64,000 nt of DNA from an uncultured Ruminococcus sp. (GCA_900543145.1 UQPZ01000004.1:1-64000), one strand, 5' to 3'; counted from the stretch's first letter, positions 33,025-41,430 are shown. Translations and numbers: made by a program. Notes: generated by a model from the letters alone, not told the origin.

Positions 33025-33583
33025 CGCTTCTCCTTTCCGCAAGCGTGATGTCGCTTGCTATTTCATTGCCCCACGCATCCCAGCCCGGCGCTTTCTGCCT
33101 GGCGAACAGCTCCACGCGGGGGAGATCATCGCCCATGAGGGCAAGGATTTTATCTCTTGCCTCGTCGGGCTTTTTGCTGTGCTGCTCTATGGGTGAGATA
33201 ATAAGCTGATGTACGCCCGCCGACTGCCGCTTGGGGTGTCCCTTGGTCGCCAGCAGGCAGATTTCCGCATTGCTGCGCGTCCAGTAGCCCATGCCGTAAA
33301 ACCACGACGGGCTTTTGCGGTTGCGCTTGATCCACACAAAGGCGACAGTCTTAAAGCGGAATCCCCACGCCTTGATAAGCCGCAGGGCTTCGGGGAGCTG
33401 CGGGAAGGTCGCCCACAGGAACAGGGCGCAGTCACGCGCCGCCAGCTCTGCCACAGGCAGGGCGCACAGCTCGTCAATGCTCATGGTGGGATAGTGCTTT
33501 TCCGCTGCGCCCTGCACCTTGTTTCGCTCATACCGCCACGGCGGGTCTGCGTAAATGATGCCGTATTTTCCGATAGCCGTCAC
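32984..33583 (-). CDS. MT-A70 family adenine methyltransferase (199 aa)
   Basis: The catalytic motif D-P-P-W is at residues 13-16 (Y-A-D-P-P-W-R-Y), followed by the family's T-M-S-I-D-E-L, L-F-L-W-A-T and K-T-V-A-F-V-W motifs; the C-terminus has R-V-E-L-F-A-R. Bacterial MT-A70 proteins methylate adenine in DNA and are frequent in mobile elements. The GTG at 33583 abuts the GGGAG site; an in-frame ATC at 33574 sits at the normal eight-base distance and may be the real start. It overlaps PrgI by 41 nt. Confidence 0.88.
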   Translation of the reverse strand: MTAIGKYGIIYADPPWRYERNKVQGAAEKHYPTMSIDELCALPVAELAARDCALFLWATFPQLPEALRLIKAWGFRFKTVAFVWIKRNRKSPSWFYGMGYWTRSNAEICLLATKGHPKRQSAGVHQLIISPIEQHSKKPDEARDKILALMGDDLPRVELFARQKAPGWDAWGNEIASDITLAERRSDGLCDSTEGLDEG

Positions 33584-33589
33584 CTCCCG

Positions 33590-34453
33590 TCAATGCGCCC
33601 CGAACACGGCTTTTGCCATGCTGCCCGTCTTGAACAGGCAGAAGCACAGCAGCACGGTATACCCCATGACTGCCCAAACCGCGCCGGATATGTCGGCGGT
33701 GACTGCAATCGTCTGAATGAGGATCGCATAGATGCCCACGACAACCATAATCAAAAACGCTTGGAAGCCCAGCGCCAGCAAGGATTTTAGGTAATTCTGC
33801 CCCATGCTGCGCCATTCGCTGTTTGTCATGGTCGCAAGGGGGATCGGGCCGAGAGAGGTCACAAGGTATATCTCGATCATCCTGCCGTAAATGACAAGCA
33901 TAATACAGACGGACAGGATATTCATCGTCAGCCCCACAAACAGGCTTTGAAACCACAGTCCGATCAGCCCGCCCATGCTCATAGCCTCCAGCTTCCCTTG
34001 AAGGTCGGTGATTACGGTCGCTATGTCTATGCTGGTATTCCCGATTATCACGCCCGCGCTTTGATTTACCACCTGCTGCGCCATATCGAAAATGCCCATA
34101 ACGATATTCCATGTATTTGTGACGATAAGCACAGCCGCAAACGACTTAAACACCCACTTGAAAAACATCCATGTGTCGATGTCGTGCAGGTTGTTCTTCT
34201 CCGTCACCATCTGTATCAGCTCATAGGTCATCACAAAAGCCAGGACTGCGCCCGTAATCGGTATAATGACCGTTTCGGACAGCCCCCGTATCATGTTGAA
34301 AATGCCCGCGTTCCAGCCCTGCGGCGTCGCGCCGACTTCTCCGGCGATCTCGCCAACCTTTTGATTTACGGTATCGAACAGCCCCGAAAGGTTGCCCGTG
34401 ATGCCGTCTATCAAAACGCCTCTAAACCATTCTTCCAGCCAATCTATTATCAA
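33590..34453 (-). CDS. VirB6/TrbL-like channel protein, CD1112 family (287 aa)
   Basis: A polytopic membrane protein with about six hydrophobic segments (I-I-P-I-T-G-A-V-L-A-F-V-M near 60, S-F-A-A-V-L-I-V near 105, and four more after 165). The conserved L-G-P-I-P-L-A-T-M-T-N-S-E-W motif lies near 212-225. This is the VirB6-like CD1112 family, the inner-membrane channel subunit. The TTG at 34453 is chosen (AGGAGG nine bases upstream); reading earlier gives a Cys/Arg-rich extension. Confidence 0.85.
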   Translation of the reverse strand: MIIDWLEEWFRGVLIDGITGNLSGLFDTVNQKVGEIAGEVGATPQGWNAGIFNMIRGLSETVIIPITGAVLAFVMTYELIQMVTEKNNLHDIDTWMFFKWVFKSFAAVLIVTNTWNIVMGIFDMAQQVVNQSAGVIIGNTSIDIATVITDLQGKLEAMSMGGLIGLWFQSLFVGLTMNILSVCIMLVIYGRMIEIYLVTSLGPIPLATMTNSEWRSMGQNYLKSLLALGFQAFLIMVVVGIYAILIQTIAVTADISGAVWAVMGYTVLLCFCLFKTGSMAKAVFGAH

Positions 34454-34522
34454 ATGGCAGCACCTCCTTTCCCGCGCCCGCCCGCAGGGCACGGGCGGGC
34501 GCGAAAGGGTTTAGAAGTCTGA

Positions 34523-34738
34523 TTAACCGAACAGGCCGGTCAGAAGCGGGACAAGGGTGATGCCGATGATGGCTACGCCTGCGCCCGCGCAAAGCTGCTT
34601 GATCCCTTGGCTTTTAGCGCCCGGATTGTCGGACCCATAACCTTCCATGAGGTTGATAAGCCCCCACACGCCCAGACCAGCGCCCAGCGCGATCACCAAA
34701 GTCTGCAAAACACCAACAGCGGAATTGAAAAATGCCAT
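34523..34738 (-). CDS. Maff2-family pilin-like protein (71 aa)
   Basis: A small protein with two membrane helices (V-L-Q-T-L-V-I-A-L-G-A-G-L-G-V-W-G and C-A-G-A-G-V-A-I-I-G-I-T-L-V-P-L-L) separated by a short polar loop N-L-M-E-G-Y-G-S-D-N-P-G-A-K. This is the Maff2 family, which occupies the VirB2/pilin position in Tn1549-type transfer modules. GGAGGTAATAG precedes the ATG. Confidence 0.85.
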   Translation of the reverse strand: MAFFNSAVGVLQTLVIALGAGLGVWGLINLMEGYGSDNPGAKSQGIKQLCAGAGVAIIGITLVPLLTGLFG

Positions 34739-34805
34739 ATTCTATTACCTCCATAATTTTGATTTGTGTGTGAAACAGGAACAGCCGCCCGGTTTTTCTG
34801 GCGGC

Positions 34806-36599
34806 TCATTCAGCGTCCGTTTCGGACAACTCAATCTCATAGAGGTCAAACGCTTCCTCCGGCTCTACAACAGCAGGGGAGCGTTTCTTCTTTCTCTGCG
34901 CCCGGATGTATTTCTCCACATCAAAGGCGTTCTTTTTGTCGGCGTCGGAAAGGTATTTGTAGCGCGGGTGGCGGGTGATGTCGTACTTCTTGGAGAAGAA
35001 CGGCCTCACGCCCCGTAGCTGCAAAATGCACATCCCGCCGTCCATCGTTGCGATTTCGTCTTGCGTCATCAGCTCCTTTCCTAATTTTTGATAATTTAAG
35101 CCGTGGGAGATTTCCTTGCCCCTGTTCTCGCTGGTATTGAAACTGTCAATCGTTTCCTTACCCAAAATCTCCGAGATTTCCTTTAGGGTGGTTTTCTCCT
35201 TACCGCCTAAAAACAGCATTGTGTCGCAGTTGCCGACTATGATATCGGCGTTATCCTTGTAGATCGCCTTTAGCTGGCTCTGCGACTGCAAAATAATAGA
35301 GGCCGAGATTTCCCGGCTTCGGATGGTGGCTATCAGTTTGTCGAATTGAGGGATTTGCCCAATGTTGGCAAACTCGTCAAGGATAAAGCGGACATGGACG
35401 GGCAGCCTGCCTCCGTACACATCATCGGCCTTGTCGCACAAGAGGTTCGTGAGCTGGCTTTGCAAAATCGCTATGACAAAGTTAAATGTGCTGTCCGTGT
35501 CCGACATGATAAGGAACAGGGCGGTCTTGCGGTCGCCAATGGTGTCCAGCTCCATTTCGTCGTACTCCATGAGGTCGCGCAGCTCTTGAATGTCAAAGGG
35601 GGCAAGCCGTGCGCCGCAGCTTACGAGAATGGAAGCGCGGGTCTTACCCGCCGAAAGCAGGAACTTCTTGTACTGGCGCACGGCAAAATGCTCCGGGTCT
35701 TTTTCTTCCAGCCGGGCAAACATGAGATCAACAGGGCTTTGAAACTCGCTGTCGTCCTCTTTTGCTTCGCTTGCGTTAATCATATCCAGCATGGTAATGA
35801 AGTTCTTTTCTTCCTCCGGCGCTTCGTAGAAGATGTAGCCGATTAGCGCCGAATAGAAAAGCCGTTCCGATTTCACCCAAAAATCCTCTGTGCTTTGCGC
35901 ACCCTCACCCTTGGTATTGACGATGATGGTATTTACCAGCTTCAAAATATCCTTTTCGTTGCGCAGATAGGCAAAGGGGTTGTAGTGCATACTCTTGGCA
36001 AAATTGATCGTATTCAGCACCTTTATCTGGTACTTTGCCCGCTGCAAAAGCTGTCCTACCTCGCAAATCAAGCTGCCTTTCGGATCGGTGATGACATACG
36101 AGCTGTGGAGCTGCATAATGTTGGGCTTGCAGAAAAACCTTGTTTTTCCGCTGCCGCTGCCCCCGATCACCAAAATGTTTTTATTCCTCGCGTTCTTCGG
36201 GTCTTTCGGGCGGTTTGACATCATCAGCCGTTCCGTCTGCGACAGCAGCACATTGTTGTCAAACACCGGGTCAATAAAGGGCTTGATGTCTGCTGCCGTT
36301 CCCCATCTTGCCGTGCCGTACTCCATGCCCTTGCGGTATTTTTTGGCGTTTTTCTGCTTGGAATAGACGATAAGCCGGATCACCACAGCCCCGGCAACGC
36401 CGATCAGCAGGTCGATGGGGTGGAAGCTGGGCGCGGCGCTTTCAAAGGCGGCTGCAAAGCCCTGTCCGATATGGAGCATCTTTGCGGATGGGTCTGCGCC
36501 CGGCGCAAGCCGCGCCGCCTGCCCTAACTTGTCGAACAGGTAGACGAACAGCAGATACGGCAGATGCAGCAAAATCTGCTTTTTCACTTCCGGCCTCAT
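34806..36599 (-). CDS. VirD4-type coupling protein, CD1115 family (597 aa)
   Basis: Two N-terminal membrane helices (about 8-25 and 62-80) precede a TraG/TraD ATPase domain with Walker A G-G-S-G-S-G-K-T at 146-153 and Walker B F-I-L-D-E-F-A-N-I-G near 410. Coupling proteins receive the relaxase-DNA complex and pump it into the secretion channel. The ATG overlaps the PcfB stop (ATGA). The C-terminal tail is acidic. Length and motifs are complete. Confidence 0.94.
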   Translation of the reverse strand: MRPEVKKQILLHLPYLLFVYLFDKLGQAARLAPGADPSAKMLHIGQGFAAAFESAAPSFHPIDLLIGVAGAVVIRLIVYSKQKNAKKYRKGMEYGTARWGTAADIKPFIDPVFDNNVLLSQTERLMMSNRPKDPKNARNKNILVIGGSGSGKTRFFCKPNIMQLHSSYVITDPKGSLICEVGQLLQRAKYQIKVLNTINFAKSMHYNPFAYLRNEKDILKLVNTIIVNTKGEGAQSTEDFWVKSERLFYSALIGYIFYEAPEEEKNFITMLDMINASEAKEDDSEFQSPVDLMFARLEEKDPEHFAVRQYKKFLLSAGKTRASILVSCGARLAPFDIQELRDLMEYDEMELDTIGDRKTALFLIMSDTDSTFNFVIAILQSQLTNLLCDKADDVYGGRLPVHVRFILDEFANIGQIPQFDKLIATIRSREISASIILQSQSQLKAIYKDNADIIVGNCDTMLFLGGKEKTTLKEISEILGKETIDSFNTSENRGKEISHGLNYQKLGKELMTQDEIATMDGGMCILQLRGVRPFFSKKYDITRHPRYKYLSDADKKNAFDVEKYIRAQRKKKRSPAVVEPEEAFDLYEIELSETDAE

Positions 36600-37066
36600 A
36601 GCTCAATCCCCCTGTCCTTGTTTTTTACCTTTGCCCGCTGCGCCGTGCGCTTGACGGCCTCGGCCTTTTTCTCGGTCAAATCCATGCGGACAGAGGGCTT
36701 GCGCTCCTTGTCGAGCTTCTTTTTGGAAAACTCGCGGAACGCAGCCGTCAGCACATCAGCATCCCGCCCCTTGAAGAACACCAGGTATCGGTCATCTGCC
36801 TTTTTCAGCGCAAAGTCAACGCCGTATTTCTTGGCGGTTTGGGAAAACGCCTTGATATTCGCGTCGGTGATCTCGATATTGGAAACGCCCGTACCGTGCC
36901 GCATGAGCTGCTTTAGCGTCTGCTGCCCCCGGTGGGGCGTATCTCTCTTTTTGCGGTATATCTGCAAAAACTTCCGCAGGGCGGCTTGCAGCAGCTTCCC
37001 GTCCAGCTTCGCCGCCTTGATCGCAATGGCAATCGTCTTTCTTGTTACTTCTTCCTGCAAAAACAT
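36596..37066 (-). CDS. PcfB family conjugation protein (156 aa)
   Basis: The pattern E-E-V-T-R-K-T-I-A-I-A-I-K-A-A-K-L at the N-terminus, then G-Q-Q-T-L-K-Q-L and F-A-L-K-K ... Y-L-V-F-F-K-G-R-D, defines the PcfB/DUF3801 family. Its enterococcal founder is an accessory factor bound to the coupling protein and relaxosome. Its stop overlaps the VirD4 start, in line with a physical partnership. The C-terminus is strongly basic. Confidence 0.87.
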   Translation of the reverse strand: MFLQEEVTRKTIAIAIKAAKLDGKLLQAALRKFLQIYRKKRDTPHRGQQTLKQLMRHGTGVSNIEITDANIKAFSQTAKKYGVDFALKKADDRYLVFFKGRDADVLTAAFREFSKKKLDKERKPSVRMDLTEKKAEAVKRTAQRAKVKNKDRGIEL

Positions 37067-37162
37067 CAGCTCCTTTCTCTGTCATACTCGGTTAAGGCGG
37101 CACACCGCTTCGCGGCGCTGCCCGGATAGAACAAGAGGGACAGCCGCTTTCACGGTTGCCCC

Positions 37163-37375
37163 TCATATCCGCACCCGCAGCCCGGAAAGGTCGTCTGCCC
37201 GGATGCCCACAAGATACCAGCGTTCAGCCATCTCAATGCGGGTCGGCCTCCATCTGCCGCCCACCATCACTTCAAGGCACTCCCCGCAATGCAGGCCGCC
37301 GTAGTAGTCGGCAAGGTCGAAACGGATGTCATAGCGATCCGTCTGTTCGTTGAAAATCAATGCTCCCTGTTTCAT
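37163..37375 (-). CDS. DUF5348 family protein (70 aa)
   Basis: A small beta-rich protein with R-Y-D-I-R-F-D-L-A-D-Y-Y-G-G-L-H-C-G-E-C-L-E-V and W-R-P-T-R-I-E-M-A-E-R-W-Y-L-V-G. This is the DUF5348 pattern seen in Firmicutes mobile elements. GGGAGGAAACGCT precedes the ATG. It lies 15 nt downstream of the DUF6017 gene. Function unknown. Confidence 0.75.
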   Translation of the reverse strand: MKQGALIFNEQTDRYDIRFDLADYYGGLHCGECLEVMVGGRWRPTRIEMAERWYLVGIRADDLSGLRVRI

Positions 37376-37390
37376 AGCGTTTCCTCCCGT

Positions 37391-38428
37391 TTACAGGCTT
37401 TCACCCTCGTTGCAGGAATAGTTGGGTATGCCGGATTTCGGCTTGCCCCAGCCATCCCTTGCCATATCATGGGCGACAAGGGCGGTATAGTAGCTGTCAA
37501 TGGTGGACGGGGCGTTGAACAGCACCGCCCGTAGGTATTGCCGGATGTTGCGGATTTTGGTGGTGTTCTCCCGCAGGCAGTCAAAGACAAACTCAATGTG
37601 AGAGCTGTTCAGCTTCATAAACTTGGCTTTGACAAGCTCTGCCGGGTAATCGTCCCCGGCAATTCGGATGCGTCTGCGAGAGCTGCACACCGTTTCAAGC
37701 ATGAGGTCAACGATCTCGTCCAGCATTTCACGATTGGCGGTATTGCTGTACTGGCAAAGGTGGTCGTACTCGATGTTCTCCTTGATGATCTCCCTGTAAA
37801 TCCGATAGGCGTCATTCTCTCTGTCAACCGCTTCCTTTCGCTTCCGTTCCGGCGGCGCAGCCGCTTTATCGTCCTCCTGCTCCGAAGGAAAGGGATTTAG
37901 GGAAAGGAAGGGAAGGGAATCGGTACTTGATACATCCGTATTTATTTCTTGGGTACTTGATAAGTCAGTTTTTGATAACTCTTTATTTAATTGCATTGGA
38001 TTATCCGACGACGGGTTTTCCGTCATCGGCTTTCCCGTCGTCGGGTTATCCGTTGTCGGATTTTCCAACAACGGTGAAGCCGTGATTGGATTTTCCAACT
38101 GCGGCGGTTCCTCTTGCGGCACGGCCTGCTTTGGCTGCGGCTGCTCATAAATGGTATAGACGATAGGCGTCAGCTTGCCCCGTGCGTCCCGCCCCTGCTG
38201 GCGGGTGATATATCCTGCACCTTCAAGCTCCCATACCGCCGTGCGGATCGCGTCAATGCTCTCTTTATTGATCCGCGCCAGCCCGTGCAGGGTGTAATCC
38301 CATGTGTCCGGCAGGGACAGCATTTGCGATAAAAGCCCTTTGGCTTTCAAGGTAAGCTCCTTATTGCGTAAATGGTGGTTTGACATGACGGTGTACCCGC
38401 TGTTCTTTTCCACCCGAAAAACTGCCAT
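37391..38428 (-). CDS. DUF6017 replication-initiator-like protein (345 aa)
   Basis: The N-terminal 100 residues form a winged helix typical of plasmid and ICE RepA/DnaD-like initiators (N-H-H-L-R-N-K-E-L-T-L-K-A-K-G-L-L-S-Q-M-L-S-L-P then W-D-Y-T). A low-complexity middle (110-150) repeats E-N-P-x-T-x-x-P. The C-terminal domain (about 215-335) carries I-K-E-N-I-E-Y-D and Y-L-R-A-V-L-F-N-A-P-S-T, as in DUF6017. It probably starts replication of the excised element and is the first large gene of the transfer module. Confidence 0.8.
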   Translation of the reverse strand: MAVFRVEKNSGYTVMSNHHLRNKELTLKAKGLLSQMLSLPDTWDYTLHGLARINKESIDAIRTAVWELEGAGYITRQQGRDARGKLTPIVYTIYEQPQPKQAVPQEEPPQLENPITASPLLENPTTDNPTTGKPMTENPSSDNPMQLNKELSKTDLSSTQEINTDVSSTDSLPFLSLNPFPSEQEDDKAAAPPERKRKEAVDRENDAYRIYREIIKENIEYDHLCQYSNTANREMLDEIVDLMLETVCSSRRRIRIAGDDYPAELVKAKFMKLNSSHIEFVFDCLRENTTKIRNIRQYLRAVLFNAPSTIDSYYTALVAHDMARDGWGKPKSGIPNYSCNEGESL

Positions 38429-38567
38429 AGTGCCATCAGCTCCTTTCTGCTGGTAGAATGATAGGACTGCATTTTAGGGGGTAGGAGTATAAAGATACTG
38501 CCTGCCCATGTTCCGCGTCTGCAAAGCCGCTTGGCGCAAGGTCTTTCAGCGTCTACTTTTCTACGCC

Positions 38568-38780
38568 TCACCCGCGCCGCTTGTGCTTGCGCCTCGTCTT
38601 TTTGCCCGGCTCATACGGACATTCCTTATACACGCAGAATTGATATTTCCAGCGCGGACGGAAGAAGCGGCAGCCGTCGCAGTCCCCATGTCCGGCACAG
38701 CCGCTTGAATATCTGTCAAAGCCAGGCTTTACTTGCATGAGCGTTTCATACGCCCGATCCTTACCCTCTGTGAAGTACAG
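38568..38780 (-). CDS. Small cysteine-rich basic protein with CTG start (70 aa)
   Basis: The reading frame M-Y-F-T-E-G-K-D-R-A-Y-E-T-L-M ... C-A-G-H-G-D-C-D-G-C-R-F-F ... C-V-Y-K-E-C-P-Y-E-P-G-K-K-T-R-R-K-H is open and protein-like, with five cysteines placed to bind zinc and a basic tail. GGAGG lies nine bases before a CTG at 38780; the first ATG in frame is only at 38738, far from any ribosome site. It is the first gene after the leader with the attenuator-like hairpin and precedes the DUF6017 gene. Function unknown. Confidence 0.65.
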   Translation of the reverse strand: MYFTEGKDRAYETLMQVKPGFDRYSSGCAGHGDCDGCRFFRPRWKYQFCVYKECPYEPGKKTRRKHKRRG

Positions 38781-38810
38781 GCTGCTGCGCCTCCTTTCCG
38801 TTTTTGGACA

Positions 38811-38849
38811 GAAAAAAACGCCGCAGACTTATTGCTAAATCTGCGGCGT
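38811..38849 (-). terminator. Attenuator-like terminator in the leader of the transfer module
   Basis: On the minus strand, 38849-38818 folds into a 10-bp perfect stem (ACGCCGCAGA/TCTGCGGCGT) with a 12-nt loop, and seven T follow. No gene lies just upstream on this strand within the element, so it seems to stand in the 5' leader of the transfer operon. That fits an attenuator that must be overridden for transfer genes to be made. Confidence 0.75.
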
Positions 38850-39092
38850 CGGCAAACGCGGAAAGGGATGCTGCCCTGCGGTAACATCCTTTTTTCGCTT
38901 CGGTATTCAGTTTTTGGTGCTAACCTGTTTGCCCTCTGCCCTTGAAAACATTGATTTTACTGGCTTTTTCCTTGTTTTCTTATGTCAGAGGACAATCAGC
39001 GTATCATTTTATAACTCAGCCGTAAGGAAATAGGCTTTTTCTTTAGACAGTTAGGACTGAGTTTAATATAATGAATTATGTTAATTATTATA
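38850..39092. other. Non-coding ICE right end and leader
   Basis: No convincing long gene is present. On the minus strand there is a weak dyad (GGATG 38866 with CATCC 38885) just before the attenuator hairpin, and a possible 14-codon leader peptide (38951-38907). Base composition changes from GC-rich to AT-rich near 38,950-39,060, which is where the ICE should end. I could not identify a repeat that would fix the attachment site, because the left end is outside the window. Confidence 0.5.
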
Positions 39093-39121
39093 TTGACTTT
39101 TTATTATGCGGATAGTATAAT
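39093..39121 (+). promoter_or_regulatory. Promoter of the DUF5685/J-domain operon
   Basis: TTGACT (39093-39098), a 17-bp spacer and TATAAT (39116-39121) read toward the gene at 39243. This is the first clearly chromosomal signal right of the ICE. Confidence 0.75.
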
Positions 39122-39242
39122 AAATAATGGATATATCACGTTATTCAGAGCTGCGGGATAATGAGGAATATGTTTTGTTTTTGCCGAATTATCACAGTCT
39201 TTACACAATAGCAGGGTATAATTATTATTTAAGGAGAATTTG

Positions 39243-40136
39243 ATGTTTGGATATGTCAGAGCCTTCAAGCCGTATATGAGAGTATGTGAATTTGACACCT
39301 ATCAGGGAGTTTACTGCGGACTCTGCAAAAAAATGGGCAGGGAGTTCGGACTTGCTTCCAGATTTACTCTCAGCTATGACTTTACATTTCTGGCTTTGAT
39401 GAATATGTCGCTGAACGGTAAAAGACTGACAGCCGATAAGCAGAGGTGTATCGCTCATCCGCTTAAAAAAAGAGTATGCGCCGTATGCAGTTCCGGTTTT
39501 GAATATCCTGCGTATGCAGCGGTAATACTTGTATACCATAAGCTAAGAGATGACTTAGCCGACAGGGGATTGAAAGGAAAGCTTACTGCGGCGGCAGCTT
39601 TGCCGTTTTTCAGGCGCTCATATAAAAAAGCGAGGATTAAATATCCTCAGCTTGCCGATACTATTGAAGAGCTTATGAAGCTTCAGAGTAAGACCGAGGC
39701 TGAAAAAACTCAGAGTATAGACAAGGCCTGTGAGCCTACGGCAGGAATGATGGAGGCAATTGCGGGCAGTCTTTCCGATAATGAGGAGATGCAGCCTGCA
39801 CTGAAACGGTTCGGGTATCTGTTGGGAAGATATATTTATATCTGTGACGCCCTTGACGACGTTAAGGACGACTGTAAAAACGGCGGCTATAATCCTCTGC
39901 TTTATTTAATCGGGGATTCAGAGGGCAAGGCGTTGTCGGACAGTGATTATAGGTCTATGTGCGAATATGCTGAGGACAGCGTGAATTTTACTCTGGGTGA
40001 GCTTGCCGAAGCATATGTAAAGCTGGATATTCAAATGTATAAGCCGATTATTGACAATGTTATTTATCTCGGTCTGAAAAATGTGTTTGAACAGATCCGT
40101 GACGGAACCTTCAGGAAAAAACCAAATCATAACTAA
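39243..40136 (+). CDS. DUF5685 family protein (297 aa)
   Basis: A helical protein whose start, M-F-G-Y-V-R, then C-E-F ... Y-C-G-L-C-K-K-M-G, matches DUF5685. Cysteines occur in C-x-x-C form near the N-terminus and again at about 80-90 (K-R-V-C-A-V-C), and a D-D-x-x-D-D motif lies near 200 (C-D-A-L-D-D-V-K-D-D). The ATG at 39243 follows AAGGAGA. The fold has been compared with prenyl synthase-like helical bundles, but no reaction is established. It forms an operon with the J-domain and two membrane proteins downstream. Confidence 0.78.
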   Translation: MFGYVRAFKPYMRVCEFDTYQGVYCGLCKKMGREFGLASRFTLSYDFTFLALMNMSLNGKRLTADKQRCIAHPLKKRVCAVCSSGFEYPAYAAVILVYHKLRDDLADRGLKGKLTAAAALPFFRRSYKKARIKYPQLADTIEELMKLQSKTEAEKTQSIDKACEPTAGMMEAIAGSLSDNEEMQPALKRFGYLLGRYIYICDALDDVKDDCKNGGYNPLLYLIGDSEGKALSDSDYRSMCEYAEDSVNFTLGELAEAYVKLDIQMYKPIIDNVIYLGLKNVFEQIRDGTFRKKPNHN

Positions 40137-40266
40137 GATAATTAAAATAAGATAAATTAATAATAAAGGCTTGGATCGCTAGTGTCAAGCCGTGAGCTTT
40201 GCCTGACAGACTCCGTTTCGGTTTGCTGTAAAAGGAATAAGGCTCGGAAAGGAAAGGTCATTAAAA

Positions 40267-40875
40267 ATGAAAGACCCCTATAAGGTACTGGGAGTATCGC
40301 CCAGCGCTACAGACGACGAGGTAAAGTCAGCGTACAAGGAGCTAGTCAAGAAATATCATCCCGATCAGTATCAGGACAGTCCTATAGCCGACGTTGCAGA
40401 AGAAAAAATGAGTGAGGTCAATGCGGCATACGACCAGATAATGGCGGAACGCAGAAGCGGAGGATATTCATCAGGTTCTTCCTATGAAGGAGGATACGGG
40501 GCGGTCAATTATCAGGAAATACGGCGAATGATCCAGACGGGAGATATAACCCGTGCGGACGGGCTGCTTGATACAGTGCCTCAGCCTCAGAGGGGCGCAG
40601 AATGGTATTTCCTAAAGGGAAGCGTATGCTATACAAGAGGCTGGCTCAACGATGCGTATATAAATTTTCAAACGGCTTCTCAGATGCAGCCGGGAAATCC
40701 TGAATATCAGGCTGCGGTTAATCAGATGAATCAGCAGAGAGGCGGATTTATGAGAGGTAATCCTAATGTCGGTTATCAGAATCAGCCGGCAGGCTCGATG
40801 GACTGCTGTACTTCACTTTGCTGTGCCGACTGCTGCTGTGAAATGATGGGCGGAGATCTTATACCGTGCTGCTGA
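40267..40875 (+). CDS. J-domain protein with cysteine-rich tail (202 aa)
   Basis: Residues 1-65 are a J domain with the invariant H-P-D (Y-H-P-D-Q-Y), so the protein should stimulate an Hsp70/DnaK ATPase. A Gly/Ser linker, a TPR-like helical pair (about 85-155) and a C-terminal tail packed with cysteines (C-C-T-S-L-C-C-A-D-C-C-C, ending C-C) follow. The tail may bind a metal or be a lipidation-like anchor. It follows DUF5685 by 130 nt; the two commonly occur together in Ruminococcus-type genomes. Confidence 0.85.
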   Translation: MKDPYKVLGVSPSATDDEVKSAYKELVKKYHPDQYQDSPIADVAEEKMSEVNAAYDQIMAERRSGGYSSGSSYEGGYGAVNYQEIRRMIQTGDITRADGLLDTVPQPQRGAEWYFLKGSVCYTRGWLNDAYINFQTASQMQPGNPEYQAAVNQMNQQRGGFMRGNPNVGYQNQPAGSMDCCTSLCCADCCCEMMGGDLIPCC

Positions 40876-40887
40876 TCGGAGGAGCAT

Positions 40888-41430
40888 ATGAGAAATAAAC
40901 TGGCGTTTAAGGTATCTCTCGGAGGGATCGTTACGGCGGTATGCCTGTTTTCAATGTTCTGTACAGGTTTTCTTCCTATGCTTGATTATACTATTCCTAC
41001 CTTCGCAGGCTTTCTTATGGTTATAATGATAGTTGAAACCAGCACAAAGTGGGCTGTAACTACGTATGCCGCAGTAAGCTTTCTGTGTCTGCTTATAACT
41101 CCGAACTATCAGGCGTCGCTGTTGTTTATTCTTTTTATGGGATATTATCCAATATTAAAATTTTATCTGGACAGAATAAAAAGCAGGGCTGCTTCGTGGA
41201 CTGTGAAATACATAGTGTTCAATGCGGCGGCGTCGGCTTTTTATCTGCTGTTTCAGTTTGTTTTTGCCGGAGCCGATATGCTTGAGGGCATGGAAATGTT
41301 CGGAAAATACGCTATTATGGTTATGTGGTTGGCAGCTAACGCTTTTTTCTTTATTTATGACAGGCTTTTAGGTCAGCTGATCGACATATATGTAAACTGG
41401 TTCAGAAAAAAGATACTCAGAAGAAAATAG
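40888..41430 (+). CDS. Membrane protein of unknown function (180 aa)
   Basis: Four to five hydrophobic segments cover most of the protein, with a basic C-terminal end (R-K-K-I-L-R-R-K) on the cytoplasmic side. The pattern (G-G-I-V-T-A-V-C-L-F ... T-K-W-A-V) is like the small integral proteins often found beside DUF5685 and J-domain genes. GGAGG lies just before the ATG, and the gap to the J-domain gene is 12 nt, so they share a transcript. Confidence 0.75.
   Translation: MRNKLAFKVSLGGIVTAVCLFSMFCTGFLPMLDYTIPTFAGFLMVIMIVETSTKWAVTTYAAVSFLCLLITPNYQASLLFILFMGYYPILKFYLDRIKSRAASWTVKYIVFNAAASAFYLLFQFVFAGADMLEGMEMFGKYAIMVMWLAANAFFFIYDRLLGQLIDIYVNWFRKKILRRK

Larger units (their letters stand above)
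1..39060. mobile_element. Tn1549/CTn4-like integrative conjugative element (partial, left end outside)
   Basis: The stretch carries a complete conjugation toolkit: relaxase, MobC, VirD4, VirB4, VirB6-like, PrgI, PcfB, NlpC/P60, topoisomerase III, DUF4315, DUF4366 and TTRAP. That gene set and order are known from Tn1549 and the Clostridioides CTn elements. It is clearly richer in GC than the DNA right of about 39,060, where AT-rich chromosomal genes begin. No integrase or recombinase lies inside, so that gene and the left attachment site are probably upstream of base 1. The right boundary is not sharply visible; it must lie between the leader near 38,850 and the chromosomal promoter at 39,093. 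Confidence 0.85.

Noticed and set aside
38850..39092. Precise ICE right attachment site
   Set aside because: A composition change is visible, but without the left end no direct repeat can be confirmed, so no site is called.
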